Source of the DNA: Palsa-506 sp050013415
Lineage (GTDB): Bacteria > Actinomycetota > Actinomycetes > Streptosporangiales > Streptosporangiaceae
Direction: 5' to 3'
DNA length: 5,141 nucleotides
NCBI GenBank assembly: GCA_050013415.1
Contig: JBEKFH010000344.1
Span: 1 to 5,141, forward strand
In this document: piece after piece, positions 1-5,141 of the stretch
How the letters are laid out: each line of letters begins with the position of its first letter
Position numbering within the stretch: the first letter of the stretch is position 1
Program-made: the position numbers and the translations under genes
Notes under the pieces: model-generated
Told to the model about the DNA's origin: nothing
What the model saw: only the letters and a program-made list of their open reading frames with translations
The model's database searches: none

Positions 1-530
1 ACCGTGCCGAGGATCCCCGGCCAGTCCGCGTGGTCGATGACCGAGGCGAGGAACTGCGCCGCGCCGGCCGGGGTGCGCAGCACGACCAGGTTGCCGCTCG
101 CCTCGGCGGCGACCAGCAGCTCAGCCGCCGCCCTGGCCAGCCGGGGGTTCGGTTCCTGGGCCGGCCGGGGGGCGGCCGCCCCCTGAGGCGCCCCCTGGGC
201 CAGTCCCGCGGTAGCCGGCCCAGGGGCGAGCCCTGCGGTAGCCGGCCCCTGGGCGAGCCCCGTGGCGGCCGGCCCCTGGGCCAGGCCGGGGCGGGATCCA
301 GGACCGCCAGGCTCGCCGGGCAGCGCGTAGAACAGCGCTCCGTCCGGGCCGCGGAGGCGCACCGCGCCGAGTTCCTCCAGGTCACGTGACAGCGTGGTCT
401 GGGTGACCCGGACCCCGCGGCTGGCCAGGCAGTCGGCAAGCTCCTCCTGCGATCGCACCGCCGTGCGGTCCAGGATGCCGGCGATCTGGGCATGCCTGGC
501 GGCCTTGGTGACCGGCATCACCGGGCTCAT
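1..530 (-). CDS. argR: Arginine repressor ArgR, 3' end cut off by the window
   Basis: Arginine-responsive DNA-binding regulator of arginine genes. The visible 176 residues begin at the ATG at 530-528, which overlaps the argD stop codon in an ATGA; only a weak AGG lies upstream, so coupling to argD is likely. Residues about 8-70 are the winged-helix DNA-binding domain, including VRSQEELADCLASRGV and the recognition segment TQTTLSRDLEELGAV (Ser48-Arg49). Residues about 130-176 start the oligomerisation and arginine-binding domain (RAAAELLVAAEASGNLVVLR, then TPAGAAQFLASVID), ending at ILGT. In the family this continues as GTIAGDDT, so the arginine-contacting aspartates and roughly 40 residues lie beyond the window edge. 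The odd part is the linker between the two domains, residues about 71-129, which contains a 9-residue repeat (GLAQGPATA type); I recall a linker of roughly 20 residues in Streptomyces and Mycobacterium homologues. The family assignment is firm; whether the C-terminus is intact cannot be seen. Confidence 0.95.
   Translation of the reverse strand, partial: MSPVMPVTKAARHAQIAGILDRTAVRSQEELADCLASRGVRVTQTTLSRDLEELGAVRLRGPDGALFYALPGEPGGPGSRPGLAQGPAATGLAQGPATAGLAPGPATAGLAQGAPQGAAAPRPAQEPNPRLARAAAELLVAAEASGNLVVLRTPAGAAQFLASVIDHADWPGILGT
183..287 (-). repeat. 27-bp in-frame tandem repeat inside argR (interdomain linker)
   Basis: Read on the coding strand there are four consecutive 27-bp units starting at 287, 260, 233 and 206. 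They encode GLAQGPAAT, GLAQGPATA, GLAPGPATA and a diverged GLAQGAPQG (ArgR residues 82-117). The last unit matches only in its first half. Units two and three are nearly identical at DNA level, which suggests recent tandem duplication by slippage or unequal recombination. The unit length keeps the frame. The product is a Gly/Ala/Pro-rich, presumably flexible linker. Confidence 0.9.
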
Positions 531-1792
531 GGCAACCTGGCCGGCGACGCGGCCGATCCCTGCGGGACAGCGGCCGCTGCCTGCGGGACATGGGCGCTGG
601 CGTCGTCGAGCATCCCGGCCAGCGCGCTAGTGAACGCATCCGCCTGCGCGGCCGCCAGGATGAGCGGCGGCGCGAGCCGGATGGCGTCCGGCTGCACCGC
701 ATTGACCAGGTAGCCAGCCCGCCGGCAGGCCGCCTCCACGGCCGGGGCGATCGGCTCGGCCAGCTCGATGGCCAGCCAGAGGCCGCGGCCGCGGACGCCG
801 GCCACCAGCGGGTGGCCCGCCGCGAGGATCCCGGCCCGGAGGCGGCGGCCGGTCGCGGCGGCCTGCTCGAGCAGCCCGCCGGCCTCGATGGTGTCCAGCA
901 CGGCGAGCGCCGCCGCGCAGGCGACCGGGTTCCCGCCGAAGGTGCTGCCGTGGTCCCCCTTGCGCAGCGCGGTGCCGCACTCGCCGAGGCCGACGCACGC
1001 GCCGATGGGCAGCCCGCCGCCGAGCCCCTTGGCCAGCGTGATCACGTCCGGCACCACGCCGTCCTCCTGGTGCGCGAACCAGGCGCCGGTCCGCCCGATC
1101 CCGCTCTGGATCTCGTCGAGCACCAGCAGCGCGCCGGCCGCGTCGCACGCCTCCCGCGCCGCGCCCAGGTATCCGGCCGGGGCCGGCACCACGCCCGCCT
1201 CCCCCTGGCACGGCTCAAGGAACACTGCGGCGCAGTCGGCGCGCACCGCCGCCCGTAGCGCGCGGGCGTCGCCGAAGGGCACAAACCGGACGTCAAGCCC
1301 GAAGGGCCCGAACGGATCCCTGATGGAACTCTTCCCGGTCAGCGCCAGCGCCGCCGAGGTGCGCCCGTGGAACCCGTTCTCGGCGGCAACGATGACCCGC
1401 CGGGAGTCGCCCTGCCGGCGGCGGACCACCTTGACCGCCGCCTCGTTGGCCTCGGTGCCCGAGTTGGCGAAGAACACCCGCCCGTCAGCCGGCTGCCCGC
1501 CGCTGCCGAGCAGGCTGAGCAGCCGCTCCGCCAGGGCGATCTCGCCCTCGTGCAGGAACAGGTTGGAGGTGTGCGCGATGGCATTCACCTGACGGGTCAC
1601 GGCCTCGGTGATGGCCGGGTGCGCGTGCCCGAGCGCGCTCACCGCGATGCCGGCGATCAGGTCGGTGTACTGCCTGCCGTCGGCGTCCCAGACCACGCAG
1701 CCCTCGCCGCGGACCAGTGCGACCGGCGGCAGGCCGTAGTTCGGCATCATCGAGGACTCGAAGCGGTCCTGCAGCTGCCCGGTGCGGCTCAT
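527..1792 (-). CDS. argD: Acetylornithine aminotransferase (PLP-dependent, class III)
   Basis: Cytoplasmic enzyme that transfers an amino group from glutamate to N-acetylglutamate 5-semialdehyde, giving N2-acetylornithine. The 421 residues show the class III aminotransferase order: phosphate-binding SGT in NSGTEANEAAV (111-113), the FHGR segment (141-144) that stacks on the cofactor ring, EPCQGEAGV (193-201), the ring-nitrogen Asp226 in LLVLDEIQSGIGRTG, the Schiff-base lysine Lys255 in ITLAKGLGGGLPIGA, and HGSTFGGNP (281-289) at the dimer interface. The start at 1792 is preferred because the N-terminus LQDRFESSMMPNYGLPP aligns well with the actinobacterial ArgD pattern as I remember it. AGGA sits directly against the ATG with no proper spacing, so initiation probably depends on upstream translation. 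The stop overlaps the argR start. The last 24 residues are an Ala/Pro-rich tail with a small duplication, beyond the usual fold end. Such enzymes can also act on succinyl-diaminopimelate; the arg context favours acetylornithine. Confidence 0.97.
   Translation of the reverse strand: MSRTGQLQDRFESSMMPNYGLPPVALVRGEGCVVWDADGRQYTDLIAGIAVSALGHAHPAITEAVTRQVNAIAHTSNLFLHEGEIALAERLLSLLGSGGQPADGRVFFANSGTEANEAAVKVVRRRQGDSRRVIVAAENGFHGRTSAALALTGKSSIRDPFGPFGLDVRFVPFGDARALRAAVRADCAAVFLEPCQGEAGVVPAPAGYLGAAREACDAAGALLVLDEIQSGIGRTGAWFAHQEDGVVPDVITLAKGLGGGLPIGACVGLGECGTALRKGDHGSTFGGNPVACAAALAVLDTIEAGGLLEQAAATGRRLRAGILAAGHPLVAGVRGRGLWLAIELAEPIAPAVEAACRRAGYLVNAVQPDAIRLAPPLILAAAQADAFTSALAGMLDDASAHVPQAAAAVPQGSAASPARLP
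559..590 (-). repeat. 21-bp period duplication in the argD tail
   Basis: The 11-mer CCTGCGGGACA occurs at 559-569 and again at 580-590 on the plus strand, 21 bases apart. On the coding strand this gives VPQAAAA followed by VPQGSAA (ArgD residues 402-415), a seven-residue imperfect repeat just before the end of the protein. It lies after the conserved aminotransferase fold, so it is probably a tolerated tail extension. Confidence 0.7.
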
Positions 1793-1806
1793 TCCTGGTA
1801 GCTCAT
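1789..1806 (-). other. Five-codon mini-ORF bridging argB and argD
   Basis: On the coding strand ATG AGC TAC CAG GAA TGA encodes MSYQE. Its ATG (1806-1804) overlaps the argB stop in ATGA, and its TGA (1791-1789) overlaps the argD start in a second ATGA. The 9-mer GGAATGAGC appears twice with TACCA between, so both starts sit in the same local sequence 14 bases apart. The likely origin is a 14-bp tandem duplication of an original argB-argD ATGA junction. It could relay reinitiating ribosomes from argB to argD. There is no evidence that the peptide has a function of its own. Confidence 0.55.
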
Positions 1807-2822
1807 TCCGTCTCTGTCAGCAATTCCGAGGCCGGGTCGGGCAGCACCATCGTGCCGATGCCCGAGTCGGTGAAGATCTCCAGCAGGATCGCGTGCGGCA
1901 GCCGCCCGTCGAGCACGTGCGCCCGCGGCACGCCGCCGCGGACCGCCTGCAGGCATGCCTCCATCTTGGGGATCATGCCCTCGCTCAGCCCGGGCAGCAT
2001 GGCCTCCAGCGTGGTGGCGGTGAGCTCGCTGATGACCTCGCCGGCGCCCCCAGCCGACCCGGCGGACCCCGCGGACCCCGCGGACCCGGCAGACCCAGCC
2101 GACCCGGCGCTGCCCGGCCAGTCCGCGTAGAGGCCCTCCACGTCGGTGAGCACCACCAGCTTCGCCGCGTTCATGGCCACGGCGATCGCCGCCGCGGCGG
2201 TGTCGGAGTTGACGTTGTAGACCTCGCCGCCCTCGCTGCGCGCGACGCTGGAGATGACCGGCACCCGGCCGTCATCGAGCAGCGCGTGCACGGCACCGGG
2301 GTTCACCGCGTCGATCTTGCCGACCATGCCGATGTCGACCGGCTCGCCGTCCACCATCACCTGCCGGCGGCTGGCGGTGAGCAAGTTGGCGTCCTCGCCC
2401 GACATGCCGACGGCGAACGGCCCGTGCCGGTTGATCAGCCCGACGACGTCCCTGTTGACCTGCCCGGTGAGCACCATGCGGACGACGTCCATGGTTTCCG
2501 GCGTGGTCACCCGCAGGCCGGCGGTGAAGCTGGTCGGCACGCCGAGCCGGTCGAGCTGGGCGTTGATCTGCGGGCCGCCGCCGTGCACAACGACCGGGCG
2601 GAGCCCGGCGAACCGCAGGAACACGACGTCCTGCGCGAACGCCAGCCGCAGCGCCTCGTCGGCCATCGCGTGCCCGCCGAACTTGATCACCACAGTCGCG
2701 CCGTGGAACCGGTCCAGCCACGGCAGCGCCTCGATCAGCGTCGCCGCCTTGGCGAGCGCGGCGACCCGGTCTGGCAGCCAGTCCGGTGGCTCGTCCGTGA
2801 TCTTTCCCAGCGTCTCCGTCAT
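1803..2822 (-). CDS. argB: N-acetylglutamate kinase, probably arginine-sensitive type
   Basis: Cytoplasmic amino-acid-kinase-family enzyme that phosphorylates N-acetylglutamate with ATP, normally the controlled step of the pathway. Visible motifs: Lys47 in VVIKFGG for phosphate binding, HGGGPQI (80-86), Arg104 in GLRVTT for substrate, Asn203 and Asp207 in YNVNSDTAA, the nucleotide-side LTDVEGLY (225-232), and Lys286 in GMIPKMEAC. A long N-terminal helix region (about 14-40) and the C-terminal ILLEIFTDSGIGT (312-324) resemble arginine-inhibited hexameric NAGKs, so feedback inhibition is inferred. At 339 residues it is longer than the roughly 300 I expect in Streptomyces. Most of the excess is a Gly/Ser/Ala insert at 237-261, between YADWP and EVISELTA, where homologues have only a few residues. 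Start and stop: the ATG overlaps the argJ stop in ATGA with no clear Shine-Dalgarno, suggesting coupling; ten bases separate the stop from argD. Confidence 0.97.
   Translation of the reverse strand: MTETLGKITDEPPDWLPDRVAALAKAATLIEALPWLDRFHGATVVIKFGGHAMADEALRLAFAQDVVFLRFAGLRPVVVHGGGPQINAQLDRLGVPTSFTAGLRVTTPETMDVVRMVLTGQVNRDVVGLINRHGPFAVGMSGEDANLLTASRRQVMVDGEPVDIGMVGKIDAVNPGAVHALLDDGRVPVISSVARSEGGEVYNVNSDTAAAAIAVAMNAAKLVVLTDVEGLYADWPGSAGSAGSAGSAGSAGSAGSAGGAGEVISELTATTLEAMLPGLSEGMIPKMEACLQAVRGGVPRAHVLDGRLPHAILLEIFTDSGIGTMVLPDPASELLTETE
2049..2111 (-). repeat. 9-bp in-frame tandem repeat inside argB, (Ser-Ala-Gly)7
   Basis: Seven consecutive 9-bp units encode Ser-Ala-Gly seven times (ArgB residues 238-258), followed by Gly-Ala-Gly. 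On the plus strand six units beginning GACCC start at 2056, 2065, 2074, 2083, 2092 and 2101. Two central units are identical; the others differ mainly at wobble positions, with AGC, TCG, TCT and TCC all used for serine. The array is thus part expanded recently and part drifted under protein-level constraint. It sits in a surface loop just after the conserved DVEGLY segment. Confidence 0.93.
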
Positions 2823-3973
2823 GTCGAGTACGCCGAGTTCTCGTGCACGTAAGCAGCGGTCAGGTCAGTGGTGCGGATGGTCGCCGCGTGCTCGCCCGCC
2901 CGCAGCTCGATGGTGATCGTCACGTCCCGGCCCGTCAGGTCCACGCCCGAGCGGTCGGCCGCGGCGAATCCGTTCCGGCAGACCCAGACGTCGTTGATGG
3001 CCACGTTGATCTGGTCGGGGTCGAACGCCGCGTCGGTGGTACCGACCGCCGCGAGCACCCGGCCCCAGTTGGCGTCCTCGCCGCCGATGGCGCACTTGAG
3101 CAGGGTGCAGCGGGCGACGGCGCGGCCGGCGGTGATGGCGTCATCCTCGCTCGCCGCGCCAGTCACCTCGATCGCGATCGCCTTGCCCGCGCCCTCGGCG
3201 TCCAGCTGCATCTGGCGGGCCAGATCCGCGCAGACGCCGGTGAGCAGCTCGCCGAACTCAGCGGGGTCCGGGCGGACACCGGAGGCGCCGCTGGCGAGCA
3301 GCAGCACGGTGTCGTTGGTGGACATGCAGCCGTCGGTGTCGAGCCGGCTGAAGGTCTGGTCGGTCGCCGCCCGCAGCGCCGCATCAAGCTCGGCCGGTGG
3401 CAGGTCGGCATCGGTGGTCAGCACGCACAGCATGGTCGCCAGCGCAGGGGCCAGCATGGCCGCGCCCTTCGCCATCCCGCCGATCGCGTAGCCGGGACCA
3501 CGGCGGACGGCTTCCTTCGCGACGGTGTCCGTGGTCCTGATCGCGTCGGCGGCCGCGGCGCCGCCACCGCCGCTGTCAGCCGCGGCGGCTGCCTTGTCCA
3601 CCGCGGGCAGCAGCAGGTCCATCGGCAGCCGCTCGCCGATCAGGCCAGTCGAGCAGACGGCGATCTCGGCGGCGTTCCGCGAGATCGCGCCGGCCAGCCG
3701 CTCGGCGGTCAGCCTGGTGTCGGCGTCACCGCCCGGCCCGGTGCAGGCGTTCGCACCGCCCGAGTTCAGCACGACGCCGCGCAGCTGGCCGTCGCGCACG
3801 GCCTGCTCCGTCCACCGCACCGGGGCGGCCTTCACCCTGTTGGCCGTGAAGACGGCCGCGGCTGCATCCGAAGGCCCGTCGTTGAGCAGGACGGCGACGT
3901 CGGGCTCGCCCGAGCTCTTCAGCCCGGCGGCGACGCCGGCCGCGCGGAACCCGAGGGGCGCTGTGATGCTCAT
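2819..3973 (-). CDS. argJ: Ornithine acetyltransferase (glutamate N-acetyltransferase)
   Basis: Moves the acetyl group from N2-acetylornithine to glutamate, releasing ornithine and regenerating N-acetylglutamate; some members also use acetyl-CoA. The 384-residue precursor has the ArgJ self-cleavage site ALATMLCVLTTDA: cleavage before Thr180 would give an alpha chain (1-179) and a beta chain (180-384) whose N-terminal threonine is the nucleophile. Also visible are the oxyanion pair Thr109-Gly110 in CSTGLIGE, GGMAKGAAM with Lys169, DTDGCMSTNDT (212-222), KCAIGGEDANWGR and the conserved C-terminal HENSAYST. A low-complexity Ala/Gly stretch (about 128-142) precedes AIRTTDT, a position that looks length-variable in homologues. 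The start at 3973 has GGAG at a good distance and overlaps the argC stop in ATGA. Whether the enzyme also performs the acetyl-CoA reaction cannot be told from sequence; an argA-type synthase elsewhere would suggest it is mainly recycling. Confidence 0.97.
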   Translation of the reverse strand: MSITAPLGFRAAGVAAGLKSSGEPDVAVLLNDGPSDAAAAVFTANRVKAAPVRWTEQAVRDGQLRGVVLNSGGANACTGPGGDADTRLTAERLAGAISRNAAEIAVCSTGLIGERLPMDLLLPAVDKAAAAADSGGGGAAAADAIRTTDTVAKEAVRRGPGYAIGGMAKGAAMLAPALATMLCVLTTDADLPPAELDAALRAATDQTFSRLDTDGCMSTNDTVLLLASGASGVRPDPAEFGELLTGVCADLARQMQLDAEGAGKAIAIEVTGAASEDDAITAGRAVARCTLLKCAIGGEDANWGRVLAAVGTTDAAFDPDQINVAINDVWVCRNGFAAADRSGVDLTGRDVTITIELRAGEHAATIRTTDLTAAYVHENSAYST

Positions 3974-5010
3974 GGTGCCACTCCGTAGGTGGTAAGGCCG
4001 GCGGTCTCCGGCAGTCCGAGCATGAGGTTGGCGTTCTGGACGGCCTGGCCGGCTGCGCCCTTGCCGAGGTTGTCGATGGCAGCCACCGCGACGGCGCGGC
4101 CAGCCCGGGTGTCAGCCGCCACCTGGAGATGCGCGGCATTCGACCCGCCGACAGCGGCCGTGGCCGGCCAGCGGCCATCCGGCAGCAGGCAGACGAACGG
4201 CTCGCGGTCGTAGGCAACGGACAATGCCTCCCGCAGCGCGGCCGAGGCCGCGTTCCCGGCCAGCCTGGCCGTGCAGGTGGCCAGGATGCCCCGCGGCATG
4301 GGCGCCAGCATCGGCGTGAACGAGATCGTCACCTGGCCGCCCGCGGCCTCGCCGAGCGCCTGCTCGATCTCCGGCGTGTGCCGGTGCGTCCCGGCCACCT
4401 GGTAGGCGGACACCGAGCCCATCACCTCGCTGCCGAGCAGCTCCGCGTTGGCGGACCGGCCGGCACCGGAGGTACCGGACGCGGCGACGATCACCACGTC
4501 CGCGGGTTCCACCAGGCCGGCCGCCAGCAGCGGGGCGAGCGCGAGGATCGCCGCGGTGGCGTAACAGCCGGGGTTGGCGACCCTGATGGCGCCGCTGATC
4601 CGGGCCCGCGCGCCGGGCAGCTCGGGCAGCCCGAATATCCAGCGTCCCTGATGGGGCGTGCCGTAGTACCTGGTCCAGGCCTCGGCGTCGGCCAGCCTGA
4701 AGTCCGCACCCAAGTCCACGATCCTGGTCGCATCCGGCAGCCGGCTGGCCAATGGCCCGGACTGGCCGTGCGGCAGGGCGAGGAAGACGAGATCGCAGCC
4801 GGAGAGCACGCCGGGCTCGGTGGCATCGAACAGCCGCTCCGCCAGCGCGGGCAGGCCGATCAGCTGGGGATGAACGGCTCCAACCGGCTGGCCCGCCTTG
4901 CCGTCCGCGGTGACCGCGCCGATCTCCAGGTCAGGATGGCCAGCCAGCAGCCGAAGCAGCTCACCACCCGCGTACCCGCTCGCGCCGGCCACTGCCACCC
5001 GCGCTCCCAT
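3970..5010 (-). CDS. argC: N-acetyl-gamma-glutamyl-phosphate reductase
   Basis: NADPH-dependent cytoplasmic enzyme that reduces N-acetylglutamyl 5-phosphate to the 5-semialdehyde, between ArgB and ArgD. The 346 residues match the usual family length. The N-terminal Rossmann domain opens with VAVAGASGYAGGELLRLL (5-22) as the dinucleotide-binding loop and continues with LVFLALPHG (74-82) and VDLGADFRL (98-106). The catalytic cysteine is Cys149 in VANPGCYATA; the acid/base histidine lies in GTHRHTPEIEQ (His209 or His211). The C-terminal part has VGGSNAAHL and the nucleotide-binding AIDNLGKGAAGQAVQNANLM (311-330). The ATG at 5010 is supported by GAGGAG five bases upstream and by the start of the Rossmann strand. 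It is the first gene of the visible operon; a tandem repeat array fills the region in front of it. The stop overlaps argJ in ATGA. No defects are seen. Confidence 0.98.
   Translation of the reverse strand: MGARVAVAGASGYAGGELLRLLAGHPDLEIGAVTADGKAGQPVGAVHPQLIGLPALAERLFDATEPGVLSGCDLVFLALPHGQSGPLASRLPDATRIVDLGADFRLADAEAWTRYYGTPHQGRWIFGLPELPGARARISGAIRVANPGCYATAAILALAPLLAAGLVEPADVVIVAASGTSGAGRSANAELLGSEVMGSVSAYQVAGTHRHTPEIEQALGEAAGGQVTISFTPMLAPMPRGILATCTARLAGNAASAALREALSVAYDREPFVCLLPDGRWPATAAVGGSNAAHLQVAADTRAGRAVAVAAIDNLGKGAAGQAVQNANLMLGLPETAGLTTYGVAP
3981..3984 (-). promoter_or_regulatory. Ribosome binding site of argJ
   Basis: GGAG on the coding strand lies seven bases before the argJ ATG, inside the last codons of argC (Gly-Val of the ending TYGVAP). 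It supports the start at 3973. The site suggests that argJ can recruit ribosomes itself as well as by coupling through the ATGA overlap. Confidence 0.65.
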
Positions 5011-5015
5011 GCACT

Positions 5016-5021
5016 CTCCTC
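5016..5021 (-). promoter_or_regulatory. Strong ribosome binding site of argC
   Basis: GAGGAG on the coding strand, with five bases (AGTGC) before the ATG at 5010. It is the best Shine-Dalgarno of the window and belongs to the first gene, as expected if later genes rely partly on translational coupling. It fixes the argC start. Confidence 0.85.
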
Positions 5022-5029
5022 AGATCAGC

Positions 5030-5141
5030 GGCCAGTGAGCCTCCCCGGCAGGCCCGTGAGCCGTCCCGGCGGCCCGTGAGCCGTCCCGGCGGCCCGTGAG
5101 CCGTCCCGGCGGCCCGTGAGCCGTCCCGGCGGCCCGTGAGC
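5030..5141. repeat. 20-bp tandem repeat array in front of argC, continuing past the window edge
   Basis: Four perfect copies of GGCCCGTGAGCCGTCCCGGC occupy 5051-5070, 5071-5090, 5091-5110 and 5111-5130, and a fifth begins at 5131 and is cut at 5141. A degraded copy (three mismatches) is at 5030-5049, separated by one extra base. Each perfect unit holds the short inverted repeat GCCG-TCC-CGGC. There are no spacers, so this is not a CRISPR. The period of 20 puts a TGA in every plus-strand frame; the minus strand is open but I see no start codon in it, so coding is unlikely. The array ends eight bases from the argC ribosome binding site, so it lies in the leader or promoter region. No ARG-box-like TGAAT/ATTCA or TGCAT/ATGCA palindrome is visible here; the promoter may lie beyond the edge. 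Confidence 0.95.

Noticed and set aside
1..20. argR as a truncated pseudogene
   Set aside because: The frame is open right to the window edge at the conserved GT of the GTIAGDDT motif; the truncation comes from the window, not from a stop codon.
1782..2852. Plus-strand open frame (356 codons) opposite argB, containing many Pro-Arg-Gly repeats
   Set aside because: The repeats are only the argB 9-bp array read on the other strand; the rest has no family resemblance and no plausible ribosome binding site.
2843..3988. Long open frame on the plus strand (381 codons) opposite argJ
   Set aside because: It mirrors argJ almost end to end, has an Arg/Gly/Ala-rich composition with no recognisable motif, and is the usual antisense shadow of a GC-rich gene with G/C at third positions.
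5060..5070. Rho-independent terminator from the GCCG-TCC-CGGC inverted repeat
   Set aside because: The stem is only 4 bp, has no T-tract, and is repeated in every unit, so a terminator is not supported.
4129..5079. Plus-strand open frame (316 codons) opposite argC
   Set aside because: Fully antisense to a well-supported argC; composition is low-complexity Arg/Gly/Pro and it ends inside the 20-bp array.
5030..5141. Possible CRISPR array
   Set aside because: The units are directly adjacent with no spacers and no cas gene is nearby; this is a plain tandem repeat.
5011..5141. ArgR operator (ARG box) upstream of argC
   Set aside because: I looked for TGAAT/ATTCA- or TGCAT/ATGCA-type palindromes and saw none; the visible leader is GC-rich repeat plus the ribosome binding site. 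The operator may lie outside the window.

Overview
The window carries an arginine biosynthesis operon of a high-GC actinobacterium, all on the minus strand. Transcription runs from the right edge to the left in the order argC - argJ - argB - argD - argR. The strong G/C bias at third codon positions, an actinobacterial-type NAGK ('DVEGLYADWP') and an actinobacterial-type ArgR ('VLRT P.GAAQFLAS.ID') all fit Streptomyces-like or related filamentous actinomycetes. The C-J-B-D-R order without argF between argD and argR is the arrangement I recall for Streptomyces and relatives. Mycobacteria, as I recall, place argF between argD and argR. The genus cannot be fixed from this window.

Layout from right to left on the plus coordinates. 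5141-5030 is a 20-bp tandem repeat array that runs off the window edge and nearly touches the argC ribosome binding site. 5010-3970 is argC (N-acetyl-gamma-glutamyl-phosphate reductase). 3973-2819 is argJ (ornithine acetyltransferase). 2822-1803 is argB (N-acetylglutamate kinase). 1792-527 is argD (acetylornithine aminotransferase). 530-1 is argR (arginine repressor), whose last part, holding the arginine-binding motif, lies outside the window. No stretch over about 130 bases lacks a gene, and there are no RNA genes, insertion sequences, CRISPR arrays or recognisable terminators.

Together ArgJ, ArgB, ArgC and ArgD form the acetylated-intermediate cycle: glutamate to N-acetylglutamate, its phosphate, its semialdehyde, N-acetylornithine, then ornithine with the acetyl group recycled by ArgJ. 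ArgR would be the arginine-responsive regulator of the same operon. Three of the four junctions are ATGA stop/start overlaps. The fourth (argB-argD) is bridged by a five-codon mini-ORF that itself has ATGA overlaps on both sides.

The enzymology looks ordinary; I see no new multi-gene system. What is unusual is how often short tandem duplications have been fixed: a 9-bp array giving a (Ser-Ala-Gly)7 insert in ArgB, a 27-bp array lengthening the ArgR interdomain linker, a 21-bp duplication in the ArgD tail, a 14-bp duplication at the argB-argD junction, and the 20-bp array in front of argC. The arrays inside genes are multiples of three; the two outside genes are not.
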